From CAYNNP01 sp964398215 (GTDB lineage Bacteria; Planctomycetota; Planctomycetia; Pirellulales; Pirellulaceae), in NCBI GenBank assembly GCA_964398215.1, contig CAYNNP010000078.1:1-24389 (forward strand): 24,389 bases of DNA. The letters are read 5' to 3'. Below are positions 8,601 to 20,600 of the stretch, one piece after another. Under the pieces are notes generated by a model. The model did not search any database. It worked only from the letters and a program-made list of their open reading frames with translations, and was not told where the DNA came from. Both the position numbers and the translations under genes were made by a program. Within the stretch, counting starts at the first letter, position 1; the number at the start of each line of letters is the position of its first letter.

Positions 8601-11600
8601 ACACCAATCTGAGTGAAGCCGCTGACGGGATCGATTACAACCGCGACGGCGACATGAATGACGTGCTGTCTGAATCAGACCTTAACGGCGATGGACGTCT
8701 GTCGCGCGGCACCGGTCTGAGCGGTGACATCTTTATCGATGTGAACAACCCTGACAATGACGCCAGCAATCGATTGACGTTTGGTGAACTACGCGGCAGC
8801 GAACCGTTATTCACCGCTGGTATCCGTACCGAAGCCTTTGTCGATCTGGCATTATCGGCAGACACCGACGCGGGCAGCAGCTTGCCGAAACTGACCACAG
8901 ACCTAACCGTCGACTGGGGACTCAGCTACAGCACCAGCGAAGGATTCGTTAGTGGAACACCTGAAGTTGCTTTTCACGATGTCTCGCTGGACCTGGGTAG
9001 CTTCTTTGAATCCATTGCAGGGCCCGCCTTCGAGCTGTTTGAGCAGTACATCGAACCGGCTCGCCCGGTGATCGACTTTTTGCGAAGTGAAGTACCGGGA
9101 CTCAGCGACGCGTCTAGAAGGTCTGGGAATCCAACCATCACGTTCCTAGACCTGGGTGCCTATGCTGCCCCGCAATACGCCGATCAGATCAACGACGCAA
9201 GACAAGCCTTGGACATCATCGATGGAATTTTGGATGCGGTGGATGAGATCAAAGGCTTTGCCGACGCCGATGGCATCATCATCAACTTTGGCGACTTTGT
9301 TGTCTCAGGTGGCACCAAAACGGGTGTGACGAATGAATCGATCGGATCGAATCCCAGCGAGGGCACAACGCTATCGCTTGCCAACGCCGCCAGCGCTGGT
9401 TCGGTCTCGGTCAGGGCAGGTGGTGTCACACTAGGCGCAACGGACTACACCGTCATCCATTCCATCAACGGAAACACGCCCACCACATCCATCAAATTCT
9501 TGAAGGATCAAATTGGCGCAATCACCGTCAACTATCAGTTCACGACCGGTAAGATCGACGTTACCGACGCCACGACACAGGTCAGCGTTGATGCCGGTTC
9601 CACCACGTCGACGCTGTCCGGTACGAACGGAGAAATATCTGGAGACGTCTTCAATCAAATCAATTCGTCTAGTAGCTCTAGCGGCAACCAAGCCAGAACA
9701 ACATCGACGTTAAGGAGACTTGGTCGCTCCGCCACCAGCGGCGGACACGGGCTCAGTATTCCAATTCTTTCCGACCCGAGCAATGCCTTCAAATTATTGA
9801 CTGGCGAGACAGTTGATTTGTTGCAGTGGGATATCCCCGCTTTAGATTTTAGTCTGCCTTTTGAAGCCAGTTTCCATGTTGCTCCCGCACCGGTCGCGGT
9901 CAAAATCGGTGGAAATGTCGGAGCCAAGTTCGATTTCTCACTCGGTTTTGACACACGAGGCATTTCCGACACAGGCAACTTCCTGGATGGGCTGTACTTT
10001 GGTGACCTAGAAGACGTTACCACTGGCGACGATATCGACGAGGTCGAATTCACCCTCAGCGTTTTTGCTGGTGGCGGTATCGACGTCTTGATTGCCAGTG
10101 TCTTTTTAGTTGGCCGCGTGAATGCGAATCTCGGATTCAACTGGAACGACATTGACGGTGATGGGCGACTGTATTTTGATGAACTTGCTGCGTTGGCGGC
10201 TTTGCCAAGCGAGTCGGAAATCCCCGGGGCATGTGTGTTTGACGCGCACGGTGCGTTATCAGCCGAATTGCTTATCGAGTGGTCCGCCCTCATTGCAAGC
10301 GGCGAGATTCCGCTTATTTCAACGACAATTTTTGACTTCAACCATTCCTGTGACGTCTCGGTCAATGCGGCAACACTGACCGAGAACGACCCAGAGTTTG
10401 ATGATGGAACTCTGGTAATCAACGCAGGTCCGTTTGCTGGCCGACGCGATCCCGGATCTAGTGTTGATGACGACGAAGTCTTTGCTGTTCGCCAAGTTGG
10501 CAACACCATCGAAGTCGATTATGACCTCGCATTCGGGGACGAGACGCTTACGGTCACGCGCCAGTATGACGCTGCCGATGTCGAGTCAATCTACTTCAGC
10601 GGAGGTGCCGGAAACGACGTACTTGTCGTTGATCCAAGCCTTAGCGCCAGCATCCCGGTCACCCTGATCGGTGGTGCCGGTAACGACACGCTGGTTGGGC
10701 ACGATGGTGAAAACGTATTCGTCGGTGGTGAAGGCAACGACACCATCACAGCTGGTCGAGGCAATGACGCGTTTTTGTTCGAGAACGGTTGGGGACAGGA
10801 TACGATCTCCGATGCAGCTGGCGACAATGATCGCTTCGATTTCAGTGCTGTCACCGTGGACTTGAATGTGACCTTGGGCAGCATCAGCGTCTCTGACGGA
10901 ACCTCTTCCAACACCGTCTTTAATCCGGATGGTGAATTGGTCGAAGGCATCGAGTCGATCGTCGGTGGCGTGGGCAATGACACCTTGAATCTAAGCGAAG
11001 CTGCTGGAACAACGCGGTTGTGGACGATCAATTCTATCGGCGGCGGCAACATCGATAGTGAATTCAGCTTCCTGCGTTTTGAAAACTTGATTGCCGGTCC
11101 GCAAGACGACGTGTTTGCCTTCTCCGGCAATGGCAGCATCGTAGGCACCATCGACGGTGCTGCTGGCACCGATACGCTGAACTATGCGTCGGCACCCGCG
11201 GCCGTCGTAGTCAACCGGCAAACATCGACCGCCACGTCGCTGGGAACGTACGCCGGAATCGATTCGGTGATTGGCAGTTCGGCGAGTGGTGAATCAGGCG
11301 ATCAGTTGATTGGGGCCAATGCGGCGGCAACATGGAACATCACGGCTGCGAACCAAGGTGATATCAATGGTAACTTCGCATTCCGAAGTTTTGAGAATCT
11401 GACGGGCGGTGACAGCGCCGACCATTTTGTTGTCTCATCGGCGGGGGCAATCAGCGGCACACTTCGCGGCACCACGACCTTGAACCAGATTGACGCCGAC
11501 CAAATCGATCTATCGGCCAAGTCAAGCGGGTTGGACATCAATATTGAGGGCATTGACCGTGGCAACATCGCCGGTGTTGTTCCCGAGTTTGATCGCATCG

Positions 11601-14600
11601 AAAGCGTGACGGGTGGATCAGCAAACGATCGATTCTTGTACCATACTCTAGCGGGACTAACCGGCACGACTGATGGCGGCGGCGGTGACGCGGATCACCT
11701 GGATTACTCGTTGTGGAGTACCAAAGTCACTGTCAACTTGGACTCTGGCGTCAATCAGATAGGAAGCGTTGCCAGAATTGAAAACATCACTGGCGGATCG
11801 GCTGGCGATGAACTAACCGGCAACGCAACGGGCAATCAGATCATTGGCCGTGACGGTGCTGACACGATCGATGGCAAAGGTGGCGACAATGTTCTGATTG
11901 GTGACGACGCGACGATCACGGTCGCTTCGATTCAAACCATCGAATCAGATGGCGATGGCAATGATGTGATTTCTGCTGGCGATGGCGACAATATCATCCT
12001 GGCGGGATCCGGTAGCGATTCCGTTACCGCTGGCAGCGGCGACAACCGAGTGTTCGGCGACCACGGCATCGTAACGCTGTCCGGCAGCCTCGTCGTCGAT
12101 ATGGAAAGTTCCCATATCATTGTCGATGCCGGGAACGACACGATCACACTGGGTGGCGGAAACAACCTAGTCATTGGCGGCGATGGCGATGACACGATTG
12201 ATGTCGGTTCGACTGGTACAACTGGTGCTAACGTTATCCTGGGTGATCGAGGTGCGATCGATCAACTTGGATCGCTGACATCGTTGGCGACAAGTGAATC
12301 GACCAGCGCAGCCGGATTGGACACGATCACCACTGGTGATGGGATCGATGTGATCATTGCTGGTGGACAAAGCGATACGATCACCGCTGGTGACGGTGAC
12401 AACTACATCCTTGGCGATGACGGATCCATTGCCTTCGCCGACGGTCTGACGGCCAGTTCCACGTTGACGCCAACGGTCAATGACGGCCACGAAACGATCA
12501 CGACGGGGAGCGGACGCGATATCATCTTTACTGGCAACGGTGATAACATCGTTCATGCTGGCGCGGGCAATGACGATGTGATCGGCGGCGACAGGATCGA
12601 CGCGTTGCACGGCGAAGCGGGCGACGACTGGCTTGTTGGCAATCGTGGCGATGATGTGATTGATGGCGGGGCAGGCGATGACGTAATGTTTGGTGGAACG
12701 CCAGTTGGGACGCGAGAAGATTTCCAGCTTGGCACCAGCGACTTTGTCTTGCCACCTGAATTTGAATCGTTAGAGGCCGCTTTCCCGACGGGATACCTAC
12801 CGGCGATCAATATCACACCTGCGATTTTTGGCGGACAGTCCGTTGACGGAATTGCAAACGACGGACGCGATATCCTGTCGGGCCAAAGTGGTAACGACAT
12901 CATCGTCGGTGGATCCGGTGTCGATGAATTGTACGGCGGAAGCGGCACCGATTACTTGGATGCCGGAGTAGGCGATGACCGAGTAGTCCAGGGCGGCGCG
13001 GGTGATGATGTAGTTCGCGGCGGTTCCGGTAACGACCTGGTGCATGGTGACCAAGGAATCGATCATGTGCTTGGCGACGATGGCGACGATGACCTGTTTG
13101 CTGATGAAGGCAACGGCGCTGACCAAGCCGGACAAAGACTGATTGGTGGTGACGGTCGCGACTCCCTTTTTGCCTACGCGCCAGCGATTGCAGACTTAAA
13201 CGAGTTCAATGCACAGGCGATCCTCGTTGGCGATCAGCTGTTCGGCGGGAGTGGCGGCGACTTCTTGCACGGGAACGCGCGGATGGAAATTTTCGACGGT
13301 GGCGCCGGAAATGACTTCATCGCGGCGGATGAATTTGTTGGTTCGGGTTACGAACCACATTCCATCGCAGCAATCGGCACCGAAGCTGACGTGCATGGTG
13401 CTGACGACACGTTGCTGGGTGGTAGTGGCGAAGACCAATTGTATGGTGGTGGCGGCAATGACTTGATTTGGGGCGGTGCGGGAACGGACTACATCGACGG
13501 CCAACAGGGTAGTGACATTCAATACGGCGGTAGCGGTATCGATTTGTTCGTTCTACCAACCACGCTTGGAAGCGACGGTCATATCGATCCGGGCACAGAT
13601 ACGATTGACGGGCATTTTGGCAATGCGGCCGAAGGAGACGAGCCCGATGACAACGCGACGGACATCTTGACCATCGATGGAACGACTGGAAACGACACGA
13701 TCTTGCTGGGGCAGATCGCCGGTCAAGGCCATGTGTTGTTCAATGGAATTGAAAAAGCATTCAATATCATTGATGGTAACGGCACGCCATTGGTGGAGCA
13801 GTTTCGCGTCGCTGGCTTAGCCGGAAACGACACGCTTGGATTCATCACCGAGGATTCACTGAATTCTGGCGCGTTGGCTGGCGTTTCGATCCCAGCTAGC
13901 TTTGGGCCTTTGGATCTTTCACCGCTTGCCGACCGGTCGCGAGATTTTGTTGCGGTATTCGATGGCAACAGTGGCGACGATCTATTGATTGGCAGCGATG
14001 GACGCGACCGTTTTGATGGTGGAATCGGTAGCGATACGTTGTACGGATTCGCTGGAGATGATCGTTTGTGGGGCGACGCTGGCGGTGGAACCATTAACGA
14101 TCACGACGTCTTGTTTGCGGGCCAAGGAAGTGACGATTTGATTGGCGGTCAAGGAACCAACACTCTGTACGCTTGGAGCCAAGACCCTACGGCTGGCGGA
14201 CAGTTTGGTGTTTTCGTTGATTCGAATGGGACGCTATTTGACAATGACGGCGACTTGAACGACAACGGCATCTTGGACCTGGACGATGACGTCGGTAGCG
14301 GTCCGGTTCGCGTACCTTACACTCAAGAAATCACGGGTTTGAATCGCCTGTTGGGCGGCGAGTCGGATGACTCGCTGTTCGGTGGAACCACAGTCGACTT
14401 CCTGTATGGCAATGGCGGCGTCGATACTCTGTACCGTGCCGACGGAACAACGTTTGAGTCCCTTGATGGCGGCCAAGCGGGTGACGAATGGAAAGAATAC
14501 GCTCGCGAGTCCGACCACGTTTGGTACGTCGGAGCAACAAACGCGTCGGATCAAATCAACGTCGACTTTGTCACCGAACCAGGTTTGTTGGCTGACCACC

Positions 14601-17600
14601 ACTTGATCACTCGACTGACCAACAACAATGGCAACTTTAGCTTTGCCGCTCAAGTCCGATTGGACTTTAGCGCGACAGACGATCAAGGCAATCTTGTTTG
14701 GGATGCCGACGATCGCATCCTCGACTTGAACAATTTCATTGCGGCGGCCGAAGATGTGGAAGCCTCTGCAGCGGACGCGTCCAACCGTGTTCAATTGTTG
14801 GCGGGACTGGAAACGGCTCAAACGCAACTGGTGAATAACTTGTTGCCACCCGAAGGCGACTTCTTGGTGATCTTGGTCGACGCGCTTGCGGGCAACGACG
14901 AAATCACGATCGGTCCCACGGTGCAGAAAACCGTTTGGGTTGATGCGGGCGAAGGCGACGATACCGTCGTGATTCGCAGCGGCAATCCGATCTTGGTCGA
15001 CAAGGCCGAAAATTCAGCTGGATCAAATGGACTTAGCAGCCGAAACGACATTCCCGCGCAGGCATTTAACCTGATCGCGCCGGATCCAACGGTTGGCGGA
15101 GGCAACGCAGCCTTTGATGGCACGCCGCTTTCCAACGGACTAATAACGTTTAGCGGGCTTTCGATCGACAACGTCAATGATGTCGATTGGTTTTCTTTCA
15201 AGCTTGCAGTGGCACCGACAGCGGATAGCCGCATCGAAATTGAAAGCGGATCGCCCATCGACGAATTGCTTGTCGAAATCTTTGATGTGGCCGATGTCGA
15301 TTCACAAACCGGCGATCTTGTTGACGGCGCAAGCGCGTTGTTCACGAGCACGTCGACTGGTACAAATTCAGTGATTGACGGTTTGGATGGATTATTGGCC
15401 GACACGGACTACTTGATCAAAATCAGTAGCCCAAATGTTGTACCGACGCTTTACGACATCCGCTTCAACCTAAACGACATCGCTCCCACCCCGCTGCCGG
15501 AAGTCAGCCTTTCACTTCGCGAAGACACCCAGCGCCGGGACGTGATTCTGGGTGGCCCGGGCAACGACATTCTGCAAGGCGGTGCGGGCGAAGACTGGAT
15601 CTTTGGAAACGAAGGCAACGACGTCCTGACAGGCGGCACAGACCGCCAAGCGAGCGACCTGTTGTTCGGCGGCCCCGGCGATGACACGTTCCAAATCATC
15701 CCTGATGCACTGCCGTTGTTGGGCAATCAACCAGACACCAATTTTGATCCAGCCACGCAGACGTACATACCGACATTCAGTGATCAGTTCATTGGTGGCG
15801 ACGGAACAGATCGAGTACTCTTCCTTGGTGGAGACCTTGATCGACGTGGGAATCCTGTCCCCGACAACGCGGCGATTCGATACAACACGGGGCTTCATCG
15901 TTACGAGTTCACTAGCCTAGTCTGGGACATCGGTGCGCAAGAATTCGTCACACAGCAAGACTCCGATGGCAACTTCGTGTATCAGCGAGAACACCTGTTC
16001 TATCAGACGCGCGACATTGAGCAAACGGAATTTGATACGCGTGCGGGCGATGATGTTGTTCACGCGGATCCAGAATTCAGGTTCCCAACATTAACAGGCT
16101 TTCCTGATCGCTCAGAAACGCTGGTCAATCGATACAGCTTTAACGAAACCAGCGGTACAGTCTTTGTTGATTCGATCGGCGGGGCTGACGCAGTGCTAGT
16201 CGACGAGTCAGGTTCTGGCACTGCGTCCGGAGCCGGCGGGCATCAGTTGGGCGGCGGTGAAGTTCGTCTGTTTGGGGGTGACCGAGCCAATTCAGACTAC
16301 ATCCAACTTCCCGACGATATTCTTGCCGGACTGACGGACGTTACGTTTGAGATTTGGGCGACGCGAGAAAGTGTGCAAAACTGGGGCAGGATCTTTGAGT
16401 TCGGAAGCGGTCAAGCACTCTTTGCTTCGTGGTCTATTGGGACCAACGGCGCTAACAACCGCGTCAATTGGCGGAATCAGGTAGGCGTTGACGGTGCGCT
16501 GACAATCAGCGATGACACCGAAATCCACTTCGCTCTTTCAGTGGACCAGGGCGGAGGCACCAGCGGCGCGACATTATTGACATTGTTCCAGAATGGGATT
16601 GAAGTTGGTTCGTTTGAAACTCCTGAAGGCTTGTCGGACCTGGTACCTGGCCAAAATTGGCTTGGTCGTTCGACGACTAGTAGCGACGACACAGCAGATG
16701 CGTCGTATAACGAGTTTCGAATCTACAACCGCGCGCTGACGTCGACCGAACTTGTGGTTAGTCATCAACTTGGTCCAGACAATGTCGACGATTCGATAGA
16801 AGTGCTTGCCTATGATGCCTCCGAGGCTTTTGGTATCGATCTTGGAGACTACGAACAGCGTGCAAGCGAAGCAGCCCTGACCATTGATTTGGGTGACGGC
16901 AACGACTACGCATTTGGAACAGTTCTTACGGATACCATTTTGGGTGGAGAAGGTGACGATTACATCGTCGGACAGTTGGGTGGGGATCAGATTGATGGTG
17001 GTGCTGGTAGCGACACGATCTTTGGTAGCGTGCCAAACGCAGGGTCGGCCTTGACCGGCTTTCCACATTTGCCATCCTTGCCTTCTCAGTTCGTGTCGGG
17101 TGAATGGCCATCCGAACGAAACCCAGATCAATTGGCGATCCCCTTTACAGTTGAACAGATAAGCGCGCGTCCTGGCGTGGACCTGAACGAGACCACTTTA
17201 GTTACGGTTCCTATCGATGTTCCGGCCAACCCAATTGCCTATTTCTCTTTTGATGACAACGCAAATGTTGGTGCTAACTCCATCGCTGGAGGGCCCGACG
17301 CGAATCCCACGTCGGTGACCTACGACGCGAGTGGCGTCTCCGGAGGCGCGGCTACTTTTGCCGGTCAGTCCAGTGTGCTTACCATTGGGACAGACGCAAG
17401 CGATCAACTGGTTGCTGGCTCGGACTGGACCGCTGCAGCGTGGTTTAAAGGCCTAATCGACACTTCGAATTTCAACACACTTTTCAGAGCGTTCGGCGCT
17501 GGTCAAGACCACCAAGTTATCGTGAATTCTGGATCAAACGATCTAGGCATTTGGGACGCTTCTATAAGTACGCCATTCCGCGATAGTGGATACGATTTGC

Positions 17601-20600
17601 TGCCAGGCGGTACAGACCAAGACTGGCGTCACATTGCTGCCGTAGGTGAAGGTAGCGAGACACGTTTCTATATTGATGGCATTCTTGTTGGTGCTTCCGA
17701 CACGAAAGCTGACGGTAATTTTCATTTCATTGGAAATGTATCTGCCGACCAACAATTCGCGGAAATGCTAGATGAAGTCTACATCTACGATCGACCGCTG
17801 AATGCATCCGAAATCCATGACCTGTATGGCTCGGTATCCGCAACCGAGCGTGTCGTTGCGCATATCGCGAACGTCGAAGAAGACGCTTTTGGGTTGCAAG
17901 GCTCGGCGAATGACAGAATCGAATCACTTGAGTCGTACGGCGATGTCAACGGCGACGGACGTGAAGACTTCATTGCTCGAGGCACCTCGACCAGCTACGT
18001 GTTGTTTGGTCCTGTTTCATTGACCGCACTAGAAGACATCGAGACTTACGCAGAAATCGTGATCGATCACGAAACTCTCGGCAGGCCCGCCGAGGGATTT
18101 GGTGATATTAATGCAGATGGAATCAATGACTATGCGTTCTTGTCAAGCGATACAGATAGCATCACGATTCGAATGATTCTTGGTTCGGGTGAAAGCACCG
18201 CTCGAGAGTGGAACGGTGAGTTTTGGGAGAATCAAAGCTCAACAAACACACGCACAATCGACCTTCAGCACCTATATCTTGGATCGGGCACGCCTGGTCT
18301 CGGAATCGAAAACATCGGTCTACACGTTCTACCGTTCTTCACACAAACCAGCGCGGCCGGTGCCGCGGATGTGCTTGTCTACAGTCGCGATACTCAATCT
18401 GGTCAGTTTCGCAACACAGATGGTTCCTACATTGCTGGAGTTTTCTACAGTGGCGAAAGGATCTCAAGCCATGGCAGTTCAACACCGCTATCAGTGGTGG
18501 AAAGACAGGGAGAAATCATATTCGATGCTGCTGGAAGCACGGGCATTACTGTAGTCGATAATCTCACCGGCAACGGCGCGCCACGGATATTGGTGAATGG
18601 CGATTCCGTAGACACGACGTTGAATGCACCGCGCGTCTTTGCTGAAACGACCTCGCCCGCTGATGTGATCCCGGGAATTGGTTCCCGAGTGTCATTCAAT
18701 GGGGAGAGTTACTTCGTTTCACCTTTCAACGAAGGTACCAACAGCAGTCGGCTCGATTCGGTCGTTGAGCAATTCAACGCCAATGAAAGAATCATTGTTA
18801 CACGACTCCCCGATGATCGACTTCGCTTCGAAGCCGTCAATCGTGTCAGCAGTAATGGAGGTGGCAGTTTTAGCGTCACCGAAACAGTCATCAATACGCC
18901 GCTTGAGCTGGTTACCACCCTTGAGCCCTTTGGTTTAGGGGGCGGCACTTCATTTGTGGTGACGGAAATACTTAGCCCTGCTGACCCAACAGATTCGGAC
19001 GATGACGGATACTTATTGCAGGTTGAACTGGACTTTGAGTGGATAAACATCTCGGGCAATCTACCCGTAAGTGATCGCACTCAAACTTTTACGATCACCT
19101 TGGGGGATGGGCAGCCATTCTGGGTGGACCAACTTAACCAGCAGATCTATGCGCTTGGAGGCCTTTGGCGAGACCATGTGAAAGCTGAGGTATTCAATGG
19201 AAGTGCCGCGCCCAGTCATGTTCGTATTTATGATGCTGGCACTGGCTTCAGTTTGCGGCTCAATCGCGAAGCGGTTGTTTCCAAACCATTGATCGGTAGC
19301 GATGTTCAATCAAATGCAGCGAATGCTTCTCTGGACATTGTTGGCAGTGGGTTGATTGCACCTCGACCGACCGCAAGTAATGATGGATCGGTCGTGTATC
19401 GAGTAAGGCGTGCAAATTCCGCTACAACGAATCCAGAGTTAGTACGAGCCATTGGTGATGTCAACGGCGATTCACGAACAGACCTCGGCGTGTTGACCGC
19501 AGACGGATCACTCGAAATATATTTTGGCTCGTCCTCCTTTGATAGCTCATTTCCTACCATACCCGACGCGACTTTGGTTGCGCCCGAGGGTGGTGAAATC
19601 ATCGATGCGATCGGAGGAGATTTCGATGGTGATTTTTCAGGGGATGTGGTCATTCAGTATCAATCTGCGGCTGCTGAAAAAGTCCAATTTGCAGTTTTTT
19701 CTAATGTCAATCATCAGATCGATCAATATGGAACGACGCTCACGATTTTCGATAGCCCAAACAACATAGCAGTGAACGAATCGATCGAGGCACTGGCAAG
19801 TGTGTCAACACAGGATCTGAATTTAGATGGCATTGATGATCTGATCATTGGTTCACAACCTGCATTCAACACGCTCACCAATGACACCGTGCCCGACGGT
19901 GGCAGGGTTTATGTGGCGTACGGCAACGAGCCCCGCGAGTTTTTAACCGTTCCAACAGATTCCGATGATCTGACAATCTTGGAAAACTTTTCTGTTGCTG
20001 GCAGTGGTTCGTTTGTAGTTGATCGCGGAACGGGACGCGCGGAAGTCTTTAACGATGGTGGTGACCCGTATGAAATTGGCGCAGGCGAGGAAGAGTGGTT
20101 CCAGTTCACGACGCTTGGAGATGGCAAAGCGGGCGATGTGATTCGTATTTTAGGAGATGTAACGGCGGACTTGGTCGATCAAAATGGCCTTGTTCTTGAT
20201 TCGGCGCAATCGATTCTTGACCTTCGTGTGCGAGAAGCGGGGACGTATTTCTTGCGAGTGCAAGGTTCGGCTACTCCCGAATCGTTCTCCATCGAATTTG
20301 ACGCTCCGATTCGCGGCCAAACGCATGAAACCAGTTCCCATCCCGATCGCGACGTCATTCACGGAGGCGATGGTGATGATGTGATTGTCGGCAACACCGG
20401 ACTCGATCGCATCTTCGGCGACAGCGGAAATGATCAATTCACGGCCGAACCGGTTGAAATCCGTGATCAACAATCGTTCGAGATAAATGACTTGCCACCA
20501 GTGACCGAGTTATCTTTTGAGAATCTGGAGCCCGTGCTGGACCCTACCGTGGAATTCGCGAGCGCGAACCTGGAGCTAGCGATTCAGCAACAACTGGAAA

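Larger units (their letters stand above)
10601..17030 (+). repeat. Long RTX (GGxGxDx-U-x) calcium-binding repeat region
   Basis: From residue 2645 to about 4787 the protein carries dozens of nonapeptides such as GGAGNDTLV, GGEGNDTIT, GGSGNDLVH and GGAGSDTIF (50 or so by eye, not counted systematically). They come in dense tracts (about 11800-12710, 12880-13540, 13970-14170, 14340-14440, 15541-15690, 16920-17030) separated by other modules. RTX repeats fold into calcium-bound parallel beta-rolls outside the cell and usually accompany type I secretion. The C-terminal secretion signal is outside the window. Confidence 0.92.

Noticed and set aside
9655..10509. 284-codon minus-strand open frame
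   Set aside because: Lies entirely antisense to the giant frame, is Ser/Pro/Ala-rich without any recognisable motif, and belongs to a series of similar antisense shadows along the whole gene.
11800..12710. Regularly spaced similar DNA units that could suggest a CRISPR array
   Set aside because: They are in-frame coding repeats for RTX nonapeptides, imperfect at the DNA level and without unique spacers.
18180..18561. Two overlapping plus-strand open frames of 124 and 112 codons
   Set aside because: They lie in the +1 and +2 frames of the giant gene, which stays open and keeps FG-GAP signatures on both sides.
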